Assembly: GCA_964570205.1 (NCBI GenBank)
Contig: CAZMXI010000136.1
Span: forward strand, 1-13,540
Direction of reading: 5' to 3'
DNA: 13,540 bases
DNA from: CAZMXI01 sp964570205
Lineage (GTDB): Bacteria; Planctomycetota; Phycisphaerae; Tepidisphaerales; Tepidisphaeraceae
The notes under the pieces are model-generated. The model saw only the letters and a list, made by a program, of their open reading frames with translations. It had not been told where the DNA came from and did not search any database. The position numbers and the translations under genes are program-made. Shown in pieces: positions 1 to 6,785 of this stretch; the stretch's first letter is position 1, and every line of letters starts with the position of its first letter.

Positions 1-1
1 A

Positions 2-1372
2 AAGGTGATCCTGCCGCACCGTATGGGTGTCCACAATATCCAGTGCTGGAAGAACAGCGCTGTGGGACTGGTGGGGTTTCTTCTGGAAGACCAGGAATTG
101 ATTCGCGCAGCCATCGACGACCCCAGACAGGGATACCGCAAGCAGATGGAGGGGGTTTCGGCCGACGGAGCGTGGTGGGAAGGTGCCTGGGGCTACCACT
201 TCTATACGCTGTCGGCCCTCTGGCCGCTGACGGAAGCCGCCCGGAACAACGGCATTGACCTGTACGGCCCGGCACTGAGGCGGATGTACGACGCACCGCT
301 CAACCTGGCGATGCCTGACGATGTGCTGCCGGGCTTCAACGACAGCAATCCGGTCAACCTCGCGGGGCAGGCAGCGCTTTATGAGTTGGCCTATGCGCGG
401 TACAGGCAGCCCCACTACATCCGCCTGCTGGCAGGCAGCCCGCGCAGGAGCGCCATGGCGTTGTGGTATGGCGTCGAGTCGCTGCCGGAAACGCCGCGGC
501 GCAAGGCCGCCAGCGCCAACTACCCTGGCAGCGGCTATGCGATTCTGACCCGGGGAGAAGGCCGCAGCGCCACCTGGCTGTGCCTGAAATACGGCCCGCA
601 CGGCGGCGGGCACGGCCATCCGGACAAGCTGAATTTCGTTCTTTGTGCCCGCGGGCGCGTGTTGGCGATCGACCCGGGAACGCTCAGCTATGGGTCGCCG
701 CTGCATCAGTCCTGGCACCGCACGACGATCGCCCACAACACGCTGGCCATCAACGAAAGCAACCAGAGAGCCGCCGAGGGCAAGTGCCTGGCTTACGGAT
801 CGGCCGCAGGCGTCGATTACGTGGTGGCCGACGCCGGAAAGATCGCCGATGACGTTCGGTTCATCCGTACCGCTGCGATGGTGGATGAAAACTTGGTGGT
901 GTTCTTTGATCACGTTCGCTCCGAACAACCCCATACGTATGACATTGCGTACCACCAGCGAGGCAGTTTCGAGAACATGCCCAAAGGGGCTGCCTGGCAG
1001 CCCCCGGCCAAGACGGGTTATCAGCACCTGGCCAACGCGGCCATCCATCGAGCAGACGACGTGCGGTTGATCCACCGGCTCACCAACGACTGGACAACGC
1101 GCACGCTCGTGCCCGTCGGACAGGATGTTTCGGTCATCACCGCCAGCGGCGTCGGCGGCAGTTCGGCCGACCGGGTTCCTGTGACGGTGTTTCGCCAGAC
1201 CGCATCCACGATGGACTTGGTCTGGGCCATCGCCATCGACGGAGCCCCTCAGGACCTGCGCATCCTGGATCGGCGAGACGGGCTGTCGATCGAATTCTTC
1301 CGCCATGGTCGCCGCCTGGTGCTGTCCAGCCAACCGCTGGCCCCCGTGCCGTTCGTGGCGCAGGCACGTTGA
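2..1372 (+). CDS. Heparinase II/III-like polysaccharide lyase, C-terminal part (5' truncated by window edge)
   Basis: The frame is open to the left edge and stops at TGA 1370-1372, so the GTG at position 5 is almost certainly an internal Val codon. Counting from that codon, residues about 10-140 resemble the end of the alpha/alpha toroid of heparinase II/III and alginate-lyase-like enzymes: an N-x-Q-x-W segment near 11-15, 'DGAWWEGAWGYHFY' at 54-67 (the Tyr belongs to the region that holds the catalytic Tyr in this family) and 'NDS' at 112-114. Residues about 175-440 resemble the C-terminal heparinase II/III beta-sandwich, with the hallmark 'GGGHGHPDKLNF' at 200-211, 'IDPGT' at 222-226 and 'HRTTIAHNTLAIN' at 238-250. 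Family members cleave uronic-acid polysaccharides by beta-elimination, usually outside the cytoplasm. The substrate cannot be read from the sequence, and the signal peptide, if any, lies outside the window. The gene converges on the histidine kinase gene 107 bp downstream. The family call is strong and the specificity is unknown. Confidence 0.85.
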   Translation, partial: KVILPHRMGVHNIQCWKNSAVGLVGFLLEDQELIRAAIDDPRQGYRKQMEGVSADGAWWEGAWGYHFYTLSALWPLTEAARNNGIDLYGPALRRMYDAPLNLAMPDDVLPGFNDSNPVNLAGQAALYELAYARYRQPHYIRLLAGSPRRSAMALWYGVESLPETPRRKAASANYPGSGYAILTRGEGRSATWLCLKYGPHGGGHGHPDKLNFVLCARGRVLAIDPGTLSYGSPLHQSWHRTTIAHNTLAINESNQRAAEGKCLAYGSAAGVDYVVADAGKIADDVRFIRTAAMVDENLVVFFDHVRSEQPHTYDIAYHQRGSFENMPKGAAWQPPAKTGYQHLANAAIHRADDVRLIHRLTNDWTTRTLVPVGQDVSVITASGVGGSSADRVPVTVFRQTASTMDLVWAIAIDGAPQDLRILDRRDGLSIEFFRHGRRLVLSSQPLAPVPFVAQAR

Positions 1373-1479
1373 TGACACCATCGCCTGAGGGATAGCAGGA
1401 AGACCGCAGACATGCGCCCCGCCGAGGATTGATCGCACCCTTTCAGTCAGAGTTAGCGCACAGCAAGAGTCATGACTGG

Positions 1480-4179
1480 TCAGGAGGAATCGCGCGGGCA
1501 CTCGGGGCCGCCGCCCGGGTACGCCATCTCGCCAATCAGCATTTCGAGCCGCTGGAAGTTGATCGGCTTGACCAGGTGCTCGCTGAAGCCGGCCTGTTTG
1601 CTGCGGGCAACGTCGGCCTCCATGCCGAAGCCGCTGATGGCGATGCCGGCCACGGGTCGTCGGCGACGCGCCTCGCGCATGACGTCGATGCCCGTGCCAT
1701 CGGGCAGGCCGATGTCGCTGATGAGCAGATCGAATTCGCCCGCGCCGTACGCCTTCACGGCGTCAGCGACGGTGTTGGCGGTGGTAACCGCGTGTCCCTG
1801 CGATCTCAGGAGGCGAGAGAGCACACGAATGGTATCCGCATGATCCTCCACCAGGAGGATTCGCAGCGAGCGAAGACCGGCCTTCGGCAGCCGCTCCGGG
1901 CCCGCGTCACGCGACCGCGCGGACATTCGCTCGGCCTGAAGGCGCACCGAAAAGGTAGTGCCTCTGCCCTCGCCGGCGCTGACGGCAGTCAGCTTCCCGC
2001 CATGCGCCTCGACCAGGGCCCTGCTGATGGTCAGGCCGAGGCCGAGGCCCCCGTATCGGCGAGTGATCGAGCCTTCGGCCTGTTCGAACGCATCGAACAG
2101 CCGTGGCATGACGGCGGATTCGATCCCGATGCCCGTATCCACGACATCCACACGAACCCCATTCTCACCCTCGTCGCTCGTGCGAATGATGATCCAACCC
2201 CCGGGCGGCGTGAACTTCACCGCGTTCGACAACAGGTTCCAGAACACCTGCTGGAGGCGGCCGGAATCGGCCCTCACGCTCGCGTTGACGGCGCGCAGCT
2301 CCATGGAAACGGTCAGGCTTCCCGCCCTGACGTTCGGCTCGCAGGTTTCCACCGTTCGCCGCAGCAGTTCATGCACATCCACCGGTTCCAGGATCAGTTC
2401 CAGCTTGCCTCGCTCAATCCGTGTGAGGTCCAGCAAATCGTCGATCAGCCTTGCCTCCATCTCCACGTTGCGGCGGATCATCTGGAGCGACCACTGCATC
2501 GCGTCGGACAGCGCCTGTCCGTCCATGCTGGTGACAGCCGCCAGCACCGGCGTCAGCGGCGTGCGCAGCTCGTGGCTCAGCACCGCCAGGAAGTGGTCCT
2601 TGCGGGCATTGGCTGTCTCGGCGGCGTGCTTGGCCTGCTCGGCCTGGGACAACGCCTGTTCCTTGACTTTCAGCGCATCCTGCAATTGTGTATACAGCCG
2701 CGCGTTGTCCACCGCCTGCGCGACGCGCCGGGCGATGTCCTCCGCAAAGGCCAGATCTTCCGGCCTGTAGCGCCGGTTCGATTCGCTTGTGGTGATGAAT
2801 GAGATCACGCCCAGTGTCCGCCCCCGCGCCACCAGCGGAACGATCATGGCCGATTCCGTCGCCGCCTCGCGCAGCAGCTTCAGGTGCGCTTCGTCCTGGG
2901 CGGCGCCGACCAGCATCGCATCGTCAATGTGGGAATAGAGTTCGCTCAGCCCTGTCCGCAGCACGCGCGACACACCCCGTTCTTCGTTGTCTCTTTCAGG
3001 GTAACGACAGTGCAACTGACGGGCCCATTCGACCTTCTTCGGATCGCGGTGAACGACCGCCACACGCGTCATCGAACCATCGTCATTCAGCATATCCACA
3101 GTGCACCAGTCGGCCAGACGCGGCACAACCAGCCGCGCCACCGTCCGAAGCGTCGTCAGGTAATCCAGCGACGCCGACAGCACGTTGCTCGCCTCGGCCA
3201 GGAACTCCAGCCGCTGCTGGCTGGCTTCGGCGTCCGCCCGAGCTGAGCGTTCCGCCGCAAACAGCCTCGCGTTCTCAATCGCCAGCGATGCGCGCCGCCC
3301 CAGTTCCTCGGCCACAGCCAGATCGGCTTCGCCGTAACGTCGCTCGACGCCTACGATGGCCAGCGATAACGCGCCTCGAACCTGACCGGAGGCGATCAAC
3401 GGAACCGCGATCAGGGAACTCGGCCGCGTGTCCTCCAACTCCGCGCGCTTCGCGGGATCCTCCACGATCATCTCCAGCCAGTCCTGCTCCACCTCGCGCA
3501 CAAGTTGCGCGCGCCGTTGACGCACCGCGATGGCAATGGGATGTTTCCGCTGGCCAAGCGGCAAACATCGACCCACGCACTCCCGCAGGATCGCGTCGAC
3601 CCGCGGATCGCGGTGGGCGCCCGCCACCGGCCGAATGCGCCCGGCCTGGTCGCACTCAAAGATCGAGCATCGATCCGCAAACGCCGGCACCAGCGAGCGT
3701 GTGAGATTGCGCAGGGTCTCCTCATAGTCCAGCGAGCTGGCGATGGCCGAGGACGCTTCGCTCAGGAACCGCTGTCCATAGTCGGCCGGCATGGCAATGT
3801 CCGATCGATGCAGGATCAACACGGCGCCCGCCCGACCTTGGGAACCGGCGACGCCCAAAGCCGACACCTTGACCAACGCCTCCCGCTCCCCGAGACGCAG
3901 CCGACACTGCCCATGAAACACCCCCTCCGCAGTCAGTCCCCTCTGAATCGCCATATGAGCCCCCTGGCCCAGTTCCTGGGCAGCGGTCCGCTGTAACAGC
4001 GAGGCGTCATCCCGGCCCAGAAGCCGCTGGTGCGCAGCGTTCTGCCAGATATATCGCCCCTGACGGTCGATGATCGCCACCGCCTCCAAGGAATCGGTGA
4101 ATGCCTCTCGATAGGGCCTGTTCCACTCCGTCATCTCTTGGTCCACTGATCCGACCGCCTCAATTTCGAGTGCAGACAT
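1480..4179 (-). CDS. Hybrid sensor histidine kinase/response regulator (PAS-GAF-GAF-HisKA-HATPase_c-REC)
   Basis: This 899-aa protein has no predicted membrane segment, so it is probably a cytoplasmic sensor that autophosphorylates on His and passes the phosphate to its own receiver domain. Domain order, numbered from the ATG at 4179: PAS-like about 22-125; GAF 1 about 137-308; GAF 2 about 323-496; helical linker about 497-526; HisKA about 527-594 with H-box 'SHELRTPLTP' (His536); HATPase_c about 638-748 with N-box 'NLLSNAVKF', G1 'DTGIGIE', F-box 'FDAFEQ' and G2 'GGLGLGLTIS'; receiver about 772-886 with acidic Glu778/Asp779, phospho-acceptor Asp822 in 'LLISDIGLPDGTG', Ser849 and Lys871 in 'LVKPIN'. 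All catalytic boxes look intact. The two GAF domains share sequence and look like a duplication. There is no DNA-binding output domain, so a partner phosphotransfer protein or regulator is expected elsewhere. The frame extends 9 codons upstream to a TTG at 4206, but the ATG at 4179 has GAGGT 6 nt upstream and is preferred. The ligand is unknown. Confidence 0.93.
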   Translation of the reverse strand: MSALEIEAVGSVDQEMTEWNRPYREAFTDSLEAVAIIDRQGRYIWQNAAHQRLLGRDDASLLQRTAAQELGQGAHMAIQRGLTAEGVFHGQCRLRLGEREALVKVSALGVAGSQGRAGAVLILHRSDIAMPADYGQRFLSEASSAIASSLDYEETLRNLTRSLVPAFADRCSIFECDQAGRIRPVAGAHRDPRVDAILRECVGRCLPLGQRKHPIAIAVRQRRAQLVREVEQDWLEMIVEDPAKRAELEDTRPSSLIAVPLIASGQVRGALSLAIVGVERRYGEADLAVAEELGRRASLAIENARLFAAERSARADAEASQQRLEFLAEASNVLSASLDYLTTLRTVARLVVPRLADWCTVDMLNDDGSMTRVAVVHRDPKKVEWARQLHCRYPERDNEERGVSRVLRTGLSELYSHIDDAMLVGAAQDEAHLKLLREAATESAMIVPLVARGRTLGVISFITTSESNRRYRPEDLAFAEDIARRVAQAVDNARLYTQLQDALKVKEQALSQAEQAKHAAETANARKDHFLAVLSHELRTPLTPVLAAVTSMDGQALSDAMQWSLQMIRRNVEMEARLIDDLLDLTRIERGKLELILEPVDVHELLRRTVETCEPNVRAGSLTVSMELRAVNASVRADSGRLQQVFWNLLSNAVKFTPPGGWIIIRTSDEGENGVRVDVVDTGIGIESAVMPRLFDAFEQAEGSITRRYGGLGLGLTISRALVEAHGGKLTAVSAGEGRGTTFSVRLQAERMSARSRDAGPERLPKAGLRSLRILLVEDHADTIRVLSRLLRSQGHAVTTANTVADAVKAYGAGEFDLLISDIGLPDGTGIDVMREARRRRPVAGIAISGFGMEADVARSKQAGFSEHLVKPINFQRLEMLIGEMAYPGGGPECPRDSS

Positions 4180-4185
4180 AGCCTG

Positions 4186-4190
4186 ACCTC
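4186..4190 (-). promoter_or_regulatory. Shine-Dalgarno that decides the histidine kinase start
   Basis: On the minus strand GAGGT lies 6 nt before the ATG at 4179. The upstream in-frame TTG (4206) and ATG (4194) have no comparable site, so translation most likely starts at 4179. Confidence 0.7.
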
Positions 4191-4308
4191 GCATCTGATT
4201 GGACAAGCCTCAGGCTATTGGGGCCCCGATCGCCAGCGGTTCAACCGGCTTCCCTGCGACAGCCTTTCTGACGTCCTGTCCATCTCGGGCGACCCCTCGT
4301 CGTGCGCT

Positions 4309-4323
4309 TGTGCAATATGCACA
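4309..4323. repeat. Perfect inverted repeat TGTGCA-ATA-TGCACA (operator-like)
   Basis: Two perfect 6-bp arms are separated by 3 bp. Length and symmetry fit a dimeric regulator site. It sits 130 bp upstream of the histidine kinase start and 244 bp upstream of the oxidoreductase start, so it could serve either gene. The binding protein is unknown and chance occurrence is possible. Confidence 0.4.
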
Positions 4324-4359
4324 GCCCGATCGCCGGCGCGAGCGCTCAAATTACCATTT

Positions 4360-4384
4360 AATTAGTACGAATTGTGTGCTAATT
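4360..4384. repeat. AT-rich inverted repeat with 9-bp arms
   Basis: AATTAGTAC (4360-4368) and GTGCTAATT (4376-4384) are complementary with a 7-nt spacer. The single non-Watson-Crick position is a G-T pair that would be tolerated in RNA read from the plus strand. It could be an operator for a dimeric regulator or a small hairpin. Its A+T content stands out against the GC-rich surroundings. Confidence 0.45.
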
Positions 4385-4520
4385 GGGTTCTCCGCCGCAA
4401 CTGCGTCGTGCACGCTTCGACAAAGCGCGGGCCACCCGCCTTAACATTTGATATATCGTGAGTTACACGCAGATCTGCCGTTTTCGCCCCCACCAAGGGC
4501 GACACCACGTGCGCAAATGG

Positions 4521-4526
4521 TAAACT
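4521..4526 (+). promoter_or_regulatory. Candidate -10 element TAAACT for the oxidoreductase gene
   Basis: The sequence GGTAAACTATGG contains TAAACT, 5 of 6 matches to TATAAT, ending 40 nt before the ATG at 4567. No convincing -35 hexamer lies 16-18 bp upstream. The GGTAWA context recurs before other genes in this window. Confidence 0.3.
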
Positions 4527-4553
4527 ATGGCCCCAGCAATCCACTTCTCATTC

Positions 4554-4560
4554 AGGAGGA
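4554..4560 (+). promoter_or_regulatory. Strong Shine-Dalgarno for the oxidoreductase gene
   Basis: AGGAGGA lies 6 nt before the ATG at 4567, a near-ideal ribosome-binding site that fixes the start and predicts strong initiation. Confidence 0.85.
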
Positions 4561-4566
4561 CTCGGC

Positions 4567-5916
4567 ATGGCAACACAACCGATCCACACTGGCCCCAGCC
4601 GCCGAAACATCCTGCACACGGCAGCCGCCTCGGCCATCGCAGCCCCTTACATTATCCCCTCCTCCGTCCTCGGCGCGGATGGCGCAACACCCCCCTCTGA
4701 ACGCATCAACCTCGGCATCATCGGCGTCAACGGCATGGGCCAGAGCAACCTCGCCAACTGTGCATCTCAGCCCGATGTCGTCGTCACCGCCGTCTGCGAT
4801 GTCTGGAAACAGCGCCGCGACGCGGTCCTCGCGAAACACAAGGCCACCGCCAAGGCCCACGATGACTACCGCGAACTTCTGGCTCGAAAGGATGTAGACG
4901 CCGTCATCATCGCCACGCCGCCTCACTGGCACGCCCTCATGGCCATCGAGGCGGCTGAGGCAAAAAAGGATATCTACCTCCAGAAGCCCATGACACTTTA
5001 CCCCGCTGAAACCCTCGCCGTACGCAACGCCATCAACAGGCACGGCCGAATCAGCCAGATCGGCACGCAGATCCATGCCACCAGCAACTACCGCCGCGTC
5101 GTCGAGTGGATCCAATCCGGCAAGCTCGGCCCAGTCAGCGTCGTCCGCACCTTCAACGTCATGAACCAGGGTCCCAACGGCATCGGCCGGGCGCCCAGGC
5201 AGGACCCGCCCGCCGGGCTCGACTGGGACCGGTGGCTTGGGCCAGGTCCCGCAAGGGCTTTCAATGCCCTGCTGGCGGCCGACAGCTATCACCATGGCTC
5301 GTTCTGGGATTACTCCTGCGGATGGACACCCGGCATGGCGCCCCACATCATCGACCTGCCCATCTGGGCGCTTGATCTCGGCCTGCCCACCATGGTCAGC
5401 TCCATCGGCGGCCGTTATGTGATTGACGATGACGGCGATGCCCCGGACACCCAGGAAATCACCTGGCAATACCCCAAGTTCACCATGACCTGGATGATGA
5501 GCCTCTGCAACAGCTTCGGCTTCGATTTCGGCCGGGGCGAGCCCGCCCGGCGCCTGGGCATTTACTTCCACGCTCTGCGCGGCACACTCTTCGCCAATTA
5601 CGGCATGCATGAGATCGTGCCCGAGGGCAAGCTGCTGGAGGACAAGACGCCACCTGCCAAATCCATCCCCGAGTCGCCCGGCCACGAGCGCGAATGGCTC
5701 GACTGCATCAAGTCCCGCAAGCAGCCCAGTTGCAGCGTCAGTTACCATTACAAGGTTGACCTGCCGATTACCTTGGCCAGCCTGGCCCAGAAGCTCGGCC
5801 GGCCCGTGCGCTTCGACCCCGCCGCCGAGAAGATCCTCGGCGACGCCGAAGCCATCAAGCTCGCCCGCCCGACGTACCGGGATCCCTACAAATTCCCCGT
5901 GCAATACCTGGAATGA
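4567..5916 (+). CDS. Gfo/Idh/MocA family oxidoreductase with Tat-type signal
   Basis: A 449-aa NAD(P)-dependent sugar or cyclitol oxidoreductase of the Gfo/Idh/MocA family. Residues 1-36 look like a twin-arginine signal: 'SRRNIL' at 11-16, an Ala-rich stretch and 'GADGA', where cleavage would fall near 37-40. This suggests export in folded form with cofactor bound. A Rossmann fold begins at about 47 with 'GIIGVNGMG' (50-58). 'ATPPHWH' (116-122) and 'QKP' (139-141) match the family's nucleotide and catalytic-Lys region; the Lys is present, but the common Glu of E-K-P is Gln. The C-terminal sheet domain contains 'GMAPHIIDLPIWAL' at 256-269, where the family's conserved His sits. Many paralogues of this exported form are known in Planctomycetes. 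The substrate is not deducible. The next gene starts 128 bp downstream after a candidate promoter, so this is probably monocistronic. Confidence 0.92.
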   Translation: MATQPIHTGPSRRNILHTAAASAIAAPYIIPSSVLGADGATPPSERINLGIIGVNGMGQSNLANCASQPDVVVTAVCDVWKQRRDAVLAKHKATAKAHDDYRELLARKDVDAVIIATPPHWHALMAIEAAEAKKDIYLQKPMTLYPAETLAVRNAINRHGRISQIGTQIHATSNYRRVVEWIQSGKLGPVSVVRTFNVMNQGPNGIGRAPRQDPPAGLDWDRWLGPGPARAFNALLAADSYHHGSFWDYSCGWTPGMAPHIIDLPIWALDLGLPTMVSSIGGRYVIDDDGDAPDTQEITWQYPKFTMTWMMSLCNSFGFDFGRGEPARRLGIYFHALRGTLFANYGMHEIVPEGKLLEDKTPPAKSIPESPGHEREWLDCIKSRKQPSCSVSYHYKVDLPITLASLAQKLGRPVRFDPAAEKILGDAEAIKLARPTYRDPYKFPVQYLE

Positions 5917-5980
5917 CCGGCCCTTGCGCCATCAGCGTTGGCCGATGCGGTGCTGTTCCCCTCGCGGTGGCGATCGGATC

Positions 5981-5993
5981 GGATACGATATCC
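5981..5993 (+). promoter_or_regulatory. Candidate -10/palindrome GGATACGATATCC
   Basis: GGATA and TATCC are perfect complementary arms around CGA. The embedded TACGAT (5984-5989) matches the TANNNT -10 pattern and ends 55 nt before the 6045 start. No clear -35 is visible. It may be a promoter, an operator overlapping one, or chance. Confidence 0.3.
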
Positions 5994-6033
5994 TCGCTGT
6001 CGCGTTGCGAACATCCGGCATCTGTCGATAAGC

Positions 6034-6038
6034 GAGGT
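6034..6038 (+). promoter_or_regulatory. Shine-Dalgarno fixing the start of the 140-aa gene
   Basis: GAGGT lies 6 nt before the ATG at 6045. The frame is open upstream to an ATG at 5913, but that one overlaps the end of the preceding gene and has no such site. Confidence 0.7.
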
Positions 6039-6044
6039 CAACTG

Positions 6045-6467
6045 ATGGCACTGGCAATCGTGGTGACACTGGAAAGAGCCCTGCCTACCCCCACCTCCGA
6101 GGCGGCCTATGCGAAGGCGAAGACCGGCAAGGCACTGGCTCGCGAAGCAGACCGGCTTGATGGCGCCGCCCGCGCTCGAGGCGTCACTGCAATAACCTCC
6201 CTGTTGTCAGAGAGCCAATCCGTGCTTCGAGCCCAGATGGAGGCCAACGGCATGGACCCTTCAAAGATGCGGTTGCCCCCGGAGTTGTGGTACGATGCGG
6301 CCGAAGGATTGAAGACGGTTCGCGCGTTGGCGGTGTACGTGAATGCGAAGCTGAATGACTTCAAGCAGCCCAATCCGATTCTCCGCGACCTCAAAGCGGC
6401 CGAGACGCTGCTTTCCGCCGCCGATTCGGCCGGCGTGAAGTTCCACTTCGCCAAGACCGACTTATGA
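6045..6467 (+). CDS. Hypothetical protein, 140 aa
   Basis: I do not recognise a characterised family. The protein is soluble, with no signal peptide or membrane segment. It opens with a hydrophobic strand-like 'ALAIVVTLER' (2-11), followed by an Ala/Lys/Arg-rich helix about 17-46 ('GKALAREADRLDG'). A middle segment contains 'MDPSKMRLPPELWYDAAEGLKTVRAL' split as 'DPSKMRLPPE' (71-80) and 'WYDAAEGLKTVRAL' (82-95), then a helix 'LRDLKAAETLLSAADSAG' (113-130) and a closing strand 'VKFHF' (131-135). Alternating strands and helices suggest a compact alpha/beta fold. Coding status is supported by a well-placed GAGGT, codon use with high third-position GC, and a hydrophobicity pattern fit for a folded protein. 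I have an impression of similar short 'hypothetical' proteins in planctomycete genomes, but this is memory, not a search result. Function unknown. Confidence 0.75.
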   Translation: MALAIVVTLERALPTPTSEAAYAKAKTGKALAREADRLDGAARARGVTAITSLLSESQSVLRAQMEANGMDPSKMRLPPELWYDAAEGLKTVRALAVYVNAKLNDFKQPNPILRDLKAAETLLSAADSAGVKFHFAKTDL

Positions 6468-6785
6468 GCCGTCCATCCATCACACCTTGGTTCCCGCTCA
6501 GTTCGCAGCCAACCGCCCGATGAAGAAGGCCAATCGGATCGGGCTGACCGGCAAGCAGGCGGCGTCTGGTGTCGGGGCAGAAGCGCGGGCAGAACCGGCA
6601 ACCTGGCGAAGGGCCCGTTCGGGTCGCCTGAGCATCCCCACACGTCCGAATCGCTCCATTCGCTGCGATGCCTCGGATTTACCTCGCCTGACGCCCGCGG
6701 TAGGGTATACTTCGCCATCGCTTGGCAATCCGGGAAGGGCGGACATCCCGAACCGCCTCCCCAGTCGGGTCTGGCAGGCAACATC
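6468..6785 (+). other. Intergenic region, 318 bp
   Basis: This gap lies between the 140-aa gene and the membrane-protein gene. A 100-codon open frame (6487-6789) is Arg/Pro-rich, lacks a ribosome-binding site, overlaps the next start and reads as noise. A modest stem (GGCGA/TCGCC with an inner CCC/GGG) lies at about 6605-6630; it has no following T-run and is not a convincing terminator. The only other signal is the TATACT element at 6706-6711. Confidence 0.6.
6706..6711 (+). promoter_or_regulatory. Candidate -10 element TATACT for the membrane-protein gene
   Basis: GGGTATACTTCG contains TATACT, 5 of 6 matches to the sigma-70 -10, ending 74 nt before the ATG at 6786. No good -35 is found at the standard distance. 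Confidence 0.4.

Larger units (their letters stand above)
4180..4566. other. Divergent intergenic region with clustered inverted repeats
   Basis: This 387-bp gap separates the minus-strand histidine kinase from the plus-strand oxidoreductase and must hold the promoters of both. It is locally much richer in A+T than the genes, chiefly around 4348-4390 and 4441-4460. It contains several palindromic elements: AGCCT-C-AGGCT at 4207-4217, GGGGCCCC at 4220-4227, CGGTT-C-AACCG near 4235-4246, TGTGCA-ATA-TGCACA at 4309-4323, GAGCGCTC at 4340-4347 and a 9-bp-armed repeat at 4360-4384. Short open frames on both strands here have no ribosome-binding site or recognisable product, and I see no gene or tRNA. 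Confidence 0.7.

Noticed and set aside
1468..1477. Palindrome AGTCATGACT between the convergent lyase and kinase genes, considered as a terminator
   Set aside because: It has no loop and no T-run, so it cannot be a conventional hairpin terminator, and a single 10-bp palindrome can occur by chance.
1429..2802. 457-codon plus-strand open frame opposite the histidine kinase
   Set aside because: It is antisense to clear HisKA, HATPase and receiver motifs. It has His/Arg/Gln-rich composition with no recognisable domain, as expected from a mirror frame in GC-rich DNA.
4228..4255. tRNA T-arm-like GGTTCAA followed by C-rich sequence
   Set aside because: No acceptor stem, anticodon arm or 7-nt loop with matching stem can be drawn around it.
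4552..5904. 450-codon minus-strand open frame opposite the oxidoreductase
   Set aside because: It covers almost exactly the Gfo/Idh/MocA gene, has Gly/Ala/Val/Asp-rich low-information sequence and no ribosome-binding site. It is a codon-bias shadow.
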